In this document: piece by piece, positions 6,289 to 7,032 of the stretch
Position numbering within the stretch: the stretch's first letter is position 1
How the letters are laid out: every line of letters begins with the position of its first letter
DNA from: Bryobacteraceae bacterium
GTDB lineage: Bacteria > Acidobacteriota > Terriglobia > Bryobacterales > Bryobacteraceae
Direction: 5' to 3'
Length of the DNA stretch: 7,032 nt
Assembly: GCA_947456995.1 (NCBI GenBank)
Contig: CANGVB010000186.1
Span: 1-7,032 of the forward strand
Program-made: the position numbers and the translations under genes
Notes under the pieces: generated by a model
Databases searched by the model: none
What the model saw: the letters and a program-made list of their open reading frames with translations, nothing else
What the model was told of the DNA's origin: nothing

Positions 6289-6447
6289 ATGAACACGACA
6301 CACGTAAAAGACAAAGACGAACGAAAAAAGCTGAAGCGCGCCGCCCGTAAAGCCGCCCCCGAATATAAGGGTCGCGCTAAAGGCGAAGACCGTGGCTCCC
6401 TCAAGCGCAAGGTCAAGAAGGTCGTCAAGGGCACTCGTAAGCGCTAG
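6289..6447 (+). CDS. 52-residue, strongly basic small protein
   Basis: An open frame from ATG to TAG encodes MNTTHVKDKDERKKLKRAAR, then KAAPEYKGRAKGEDRGSLKR, then KVKKVVKGTRKR. It has 14 Lys and 8 Arg against 6 acidic residues, so 42% of residues are basic and the net charge is about +16. There is no hydrophobic segment or cysteine. Such composition is usual for proteins that bind RNA or DNA, including small ribosome-associated or nucleoid proteins, but I do not recognise a family and claim no function. Codon use (AAG, CGC, GTC, GCC) matches the neighbours, which favours a real gene. A weak GGAA at 6274-6277 lies 11 bases before the start. A possible -10, TATCCT, is at 6260-6265. It is flanked upstream by the antitoxin remnant and downstream by the candidate RNA unit. 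Confidence 0.65.
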   Translation: MNTTHVKDKDERKKLKRAARKAAPEYKGRAKGEDRGSLKRKVKKVVKGTRKR

Positions 6448-6460
6448 TTTTTAGCAAACG

Positions 6461-6489
6461 AATAGTACTTTATAATCGACTGTACTATT
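6461..6489 (+). promoter_or_regulatory. TATAAT promoter box inside an 8-bp inverted repeat (operator-like)
   Basis: Perfect arms AATAGTAC (6461-6468) and GTACTATT (6482-6489) flank a 13-bp spacer that contains a consensus -10 box, TATAAT (6471-6476). Transcription would start near 6482-6483, in the right arm. The -35 position (about 6448-6453, TTTTTA) is poor. A dimeric regulator bound to the arms would cover the -10 and the start point, so repression is the simplest reading. As a hairpin in RNA the stem is AT-rich and would be a weak terminator for the small gene upstream, the main alternative. Confidence 0.45.
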
Positions 6490-6598
6490 ACCCCCTTTTT
6501 ATGATTCAATAACAGTGCGTCCCGGCGGGCCTCCCCTCCGAGCCTGCACGGACGTAAAGCTGGGCCAGCGGTGCCTCCTCACCACTGGCCCTTTCCTC
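6483..6598 (+). ncRNA. Candidate structured RNA: small RNA or attenuator leader
   Basis: Between the TATAAT promoter and the terminator hairpin is about 115 nt without a credible ORF. It can fold into a two-part hairpin. Outer stem TGCGTCC (6516-6522) pairs with GGACGTA (6550-6556) with one G-U. After a 2x2 internal loop, inner stem GCGGGC (6525-6530) pairs with GCCTGC (6542-6547) with one G-U, closing the 11-nt loop CTCCCCTCCGA. A second hairpin (6562-6591) has loop CCTCCT. Both loops carry CCTCC, complementary to a Shine-Dalgarno site, like the C-rich loops of known regulatory RNAs in Gram-positive bacteria. It may be an independent small RNA, or the leader of the permease mRNA ending in a regulated terminator. 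No match to a named RNA family was recognised. Confidence 0.35.
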
Positions 6599-6606
6599 GT
6601 TTTCTC
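6562..6606 (+). terminator. Probable intrinsic terminator or attenuator
   Basis: A GC-rich hairpin has arms GGGCCAG-C-GGTG (6562-6573) and CACC-A-CTGGCCC (6580-6591): eleven pairs with one mismatch around the six-base loop CCTCCT. It is followed by a T-rich but interrupted tract, TTTCCTCGTTTTCTC (6592-6606). The T-rich side is on the plus strand, so it would stop rightward transcripts arising at 6482 or from the small basic gene, about 40 bp before the permease start. Confidence 0.5.
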
Positions 6607-6630
6607 ACCCCATCCCCCCATCGCGTAGTT

Positions 6631-6636
6631 TAGAAT
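6631..6636 (+). promoter_or_regulatory. Likely -10 box of the permease gene, leaderless start
   Basis: TAGAAT ends six bases before the ATG at 6643, so the predicted transcription start falls on or next to the start codon. There is no ribosome site, and an in-frame TAG sits inside the box itself, so translation cannot start further upstream in this frame. The element TAGAATACAG matches TAAAATACAG ahead of pcrA. Confidence 0.4.
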
Positions 6637-6642
6637 ACAGCG

Positions 6643-7032
6643 ATGAGCCAGTTGCTTCGCTGCAAAGCGATTGACGTCCTGATCCGCGAAAGCGAATCCT
6701 CCGCCACCAAACTCACCAGAACCCTTGGCCTCTGGAGTCTTGTCGCAATGGGTATCGGTGCCGTCATCGGCTCTGGCATCTTCACCCTCACTGGCACTGC
6801 TGCTGCGGGCGTCACCATGCAGTACCCCAGCGTCCTCCACGCCCCCGTCCTCGACCTCCTCCGCTTCGGCCCAGATGCCATCTCCACCATTGGCCGTCCC
6901 GGCGCTGGCCCCGGCGTTGTCCTCTCCTTCCTGCTGGTCGCCTTCGCCTGCGGCTTCGCAGCCCTCTGCTACGCCGAACTCAGTTCGATGATCCCCATCG
7001 CCGGCTCCACCTACACTTACGCCTACGCTACC
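6643..7032 (+). CDS. APC-family amino-acid permease (cationic amino-acid transporter type), N-terminal part
   Basis: The first 130 residues of an inner-membrane transporter; the frame is open to the window edge. MSQLLRCKAIDVLI and TRTLGLWSLVAMGIG are typical of the YfnA/CAT branch of the amino acid-polyamine-organocation superfamily, which takes up cationic or other amino acids. The substrate-binding glycine motif GIGAVIGSGIF (37-47) in the first membrane helix is intact, followed by TLTGTAAAG. The second helix is at about 91-112 (VVLSFLLVAFACGFAALCYAEL), with the conserved AEL at 111-113, then SMIPIAGSTYTYAYAT, the start of the third helix. Between helices 1 and 2 is an extra loop of about 30 residues (56-89), longer than in most relatives, which have only a few residues before the G-P-x-V-V-LSF segment. 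The ATG at 6643 is the first possible start and has no Shine-Dalgarno. A TAGAAT box sits just upstream, and a terminator-like hairpin lies 40-80 bp upstream. Confidence 0.93.
   Translation, partial: MSQLLRCKAIDVLIRESESSATKLTRTLGLWSLVAMGIGAVIGSGIFTLTGTAAAGVTMQYPSVLHAPVLDLLRFGPDAISTIGRPGAGPGVVLSFLLVAFACGFAALCYAELSSMIPIAGSTYTYAYAT

Noticed and set aside
6499..6840. Minus-strand frames over the RNA candidate and the permease start
   Set aside because: They overlap the clear permease reading frame and show no recognisable domain.

Overview
The window looks like ordinary chromosome from a moderately GC-rich Gram-negative bacterium, most likely an acidobacterium (class Terriglobia or a close relative). 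That placement is an inference. It rests on the ADOP-type FtsX/MacB permease tail at the left edge, the style of the signal peptidase, PcrA and amino-acid permease proteins, and the strong preference for C-ending codons. No insertion sequence, CRISPR array, tRNA or rRNA was seen.

Layout. (1) Bases 2-523: C-terminal part of an ABC-type permease, + strand. (2) 520-1266: a secreted cysteine-containing protein of unknown function, - strand, tail to tail with the permease and sharing stop-codon bases. (3) 1315-1791: a membrane-anchored FKBP-type prolyl isomerase, + strand. (4) 1811-2557: a family 2 glycosyltransferase of the polyprenyl-phosphate type, - strand. (5) 2475-3023: signal peptidase I, + strand, overlapping the glycosyltransferase head to head. 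(6) 3028-3249: a small helical protein of unknown function, - strand. (7) 3250-3421: a relatively AT-rich intergenic region full of short palindromes. (8) 3422-5977: a PcrA/UvrD helicase with a long proline-rich linker, + strand. (9) 5978-6288: an intergenic stretch holding the decayed HTH end of an XRE/HigA-like antitoxin. (10) 6289-6447: a 52-residue, very basic protein. (11) 6448-6642: a non-coding stretch with a perfect TATAAT box inside an inverted repeat, a long hairpin and a terminator-like hairpin. (12) 6643 to the right edge: the start of an APC-family cationic amino-acid permease.

How the genes relate. Most neighbours alternate strand, so there is little operon structure. The FKBP isomerase, signal peptidase I, the secreted protein and the glycosyltransferase all act at the cell envelope. 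PcrA serves DNA repair and replication-fork maintenance and stands alone.

The most interesting part is 6461-6606. It reads as a self-contained transcription unit of about 120 nt: an operator-like promoter, a two-part hairpin, and a terminator hairpin. Both hairpin loops expose CCTCC, the complement of a Shine-Dalgarno sequence. It could be a small regulatory RNA, or the attenuator leader of the downstream permease. Other points worth a second look are the decayed antitoxin, the two near-leaderless promoters that share TARAATACAG, and the 83-bp head-to-head overlap of the glycosyltransferase and lepB.
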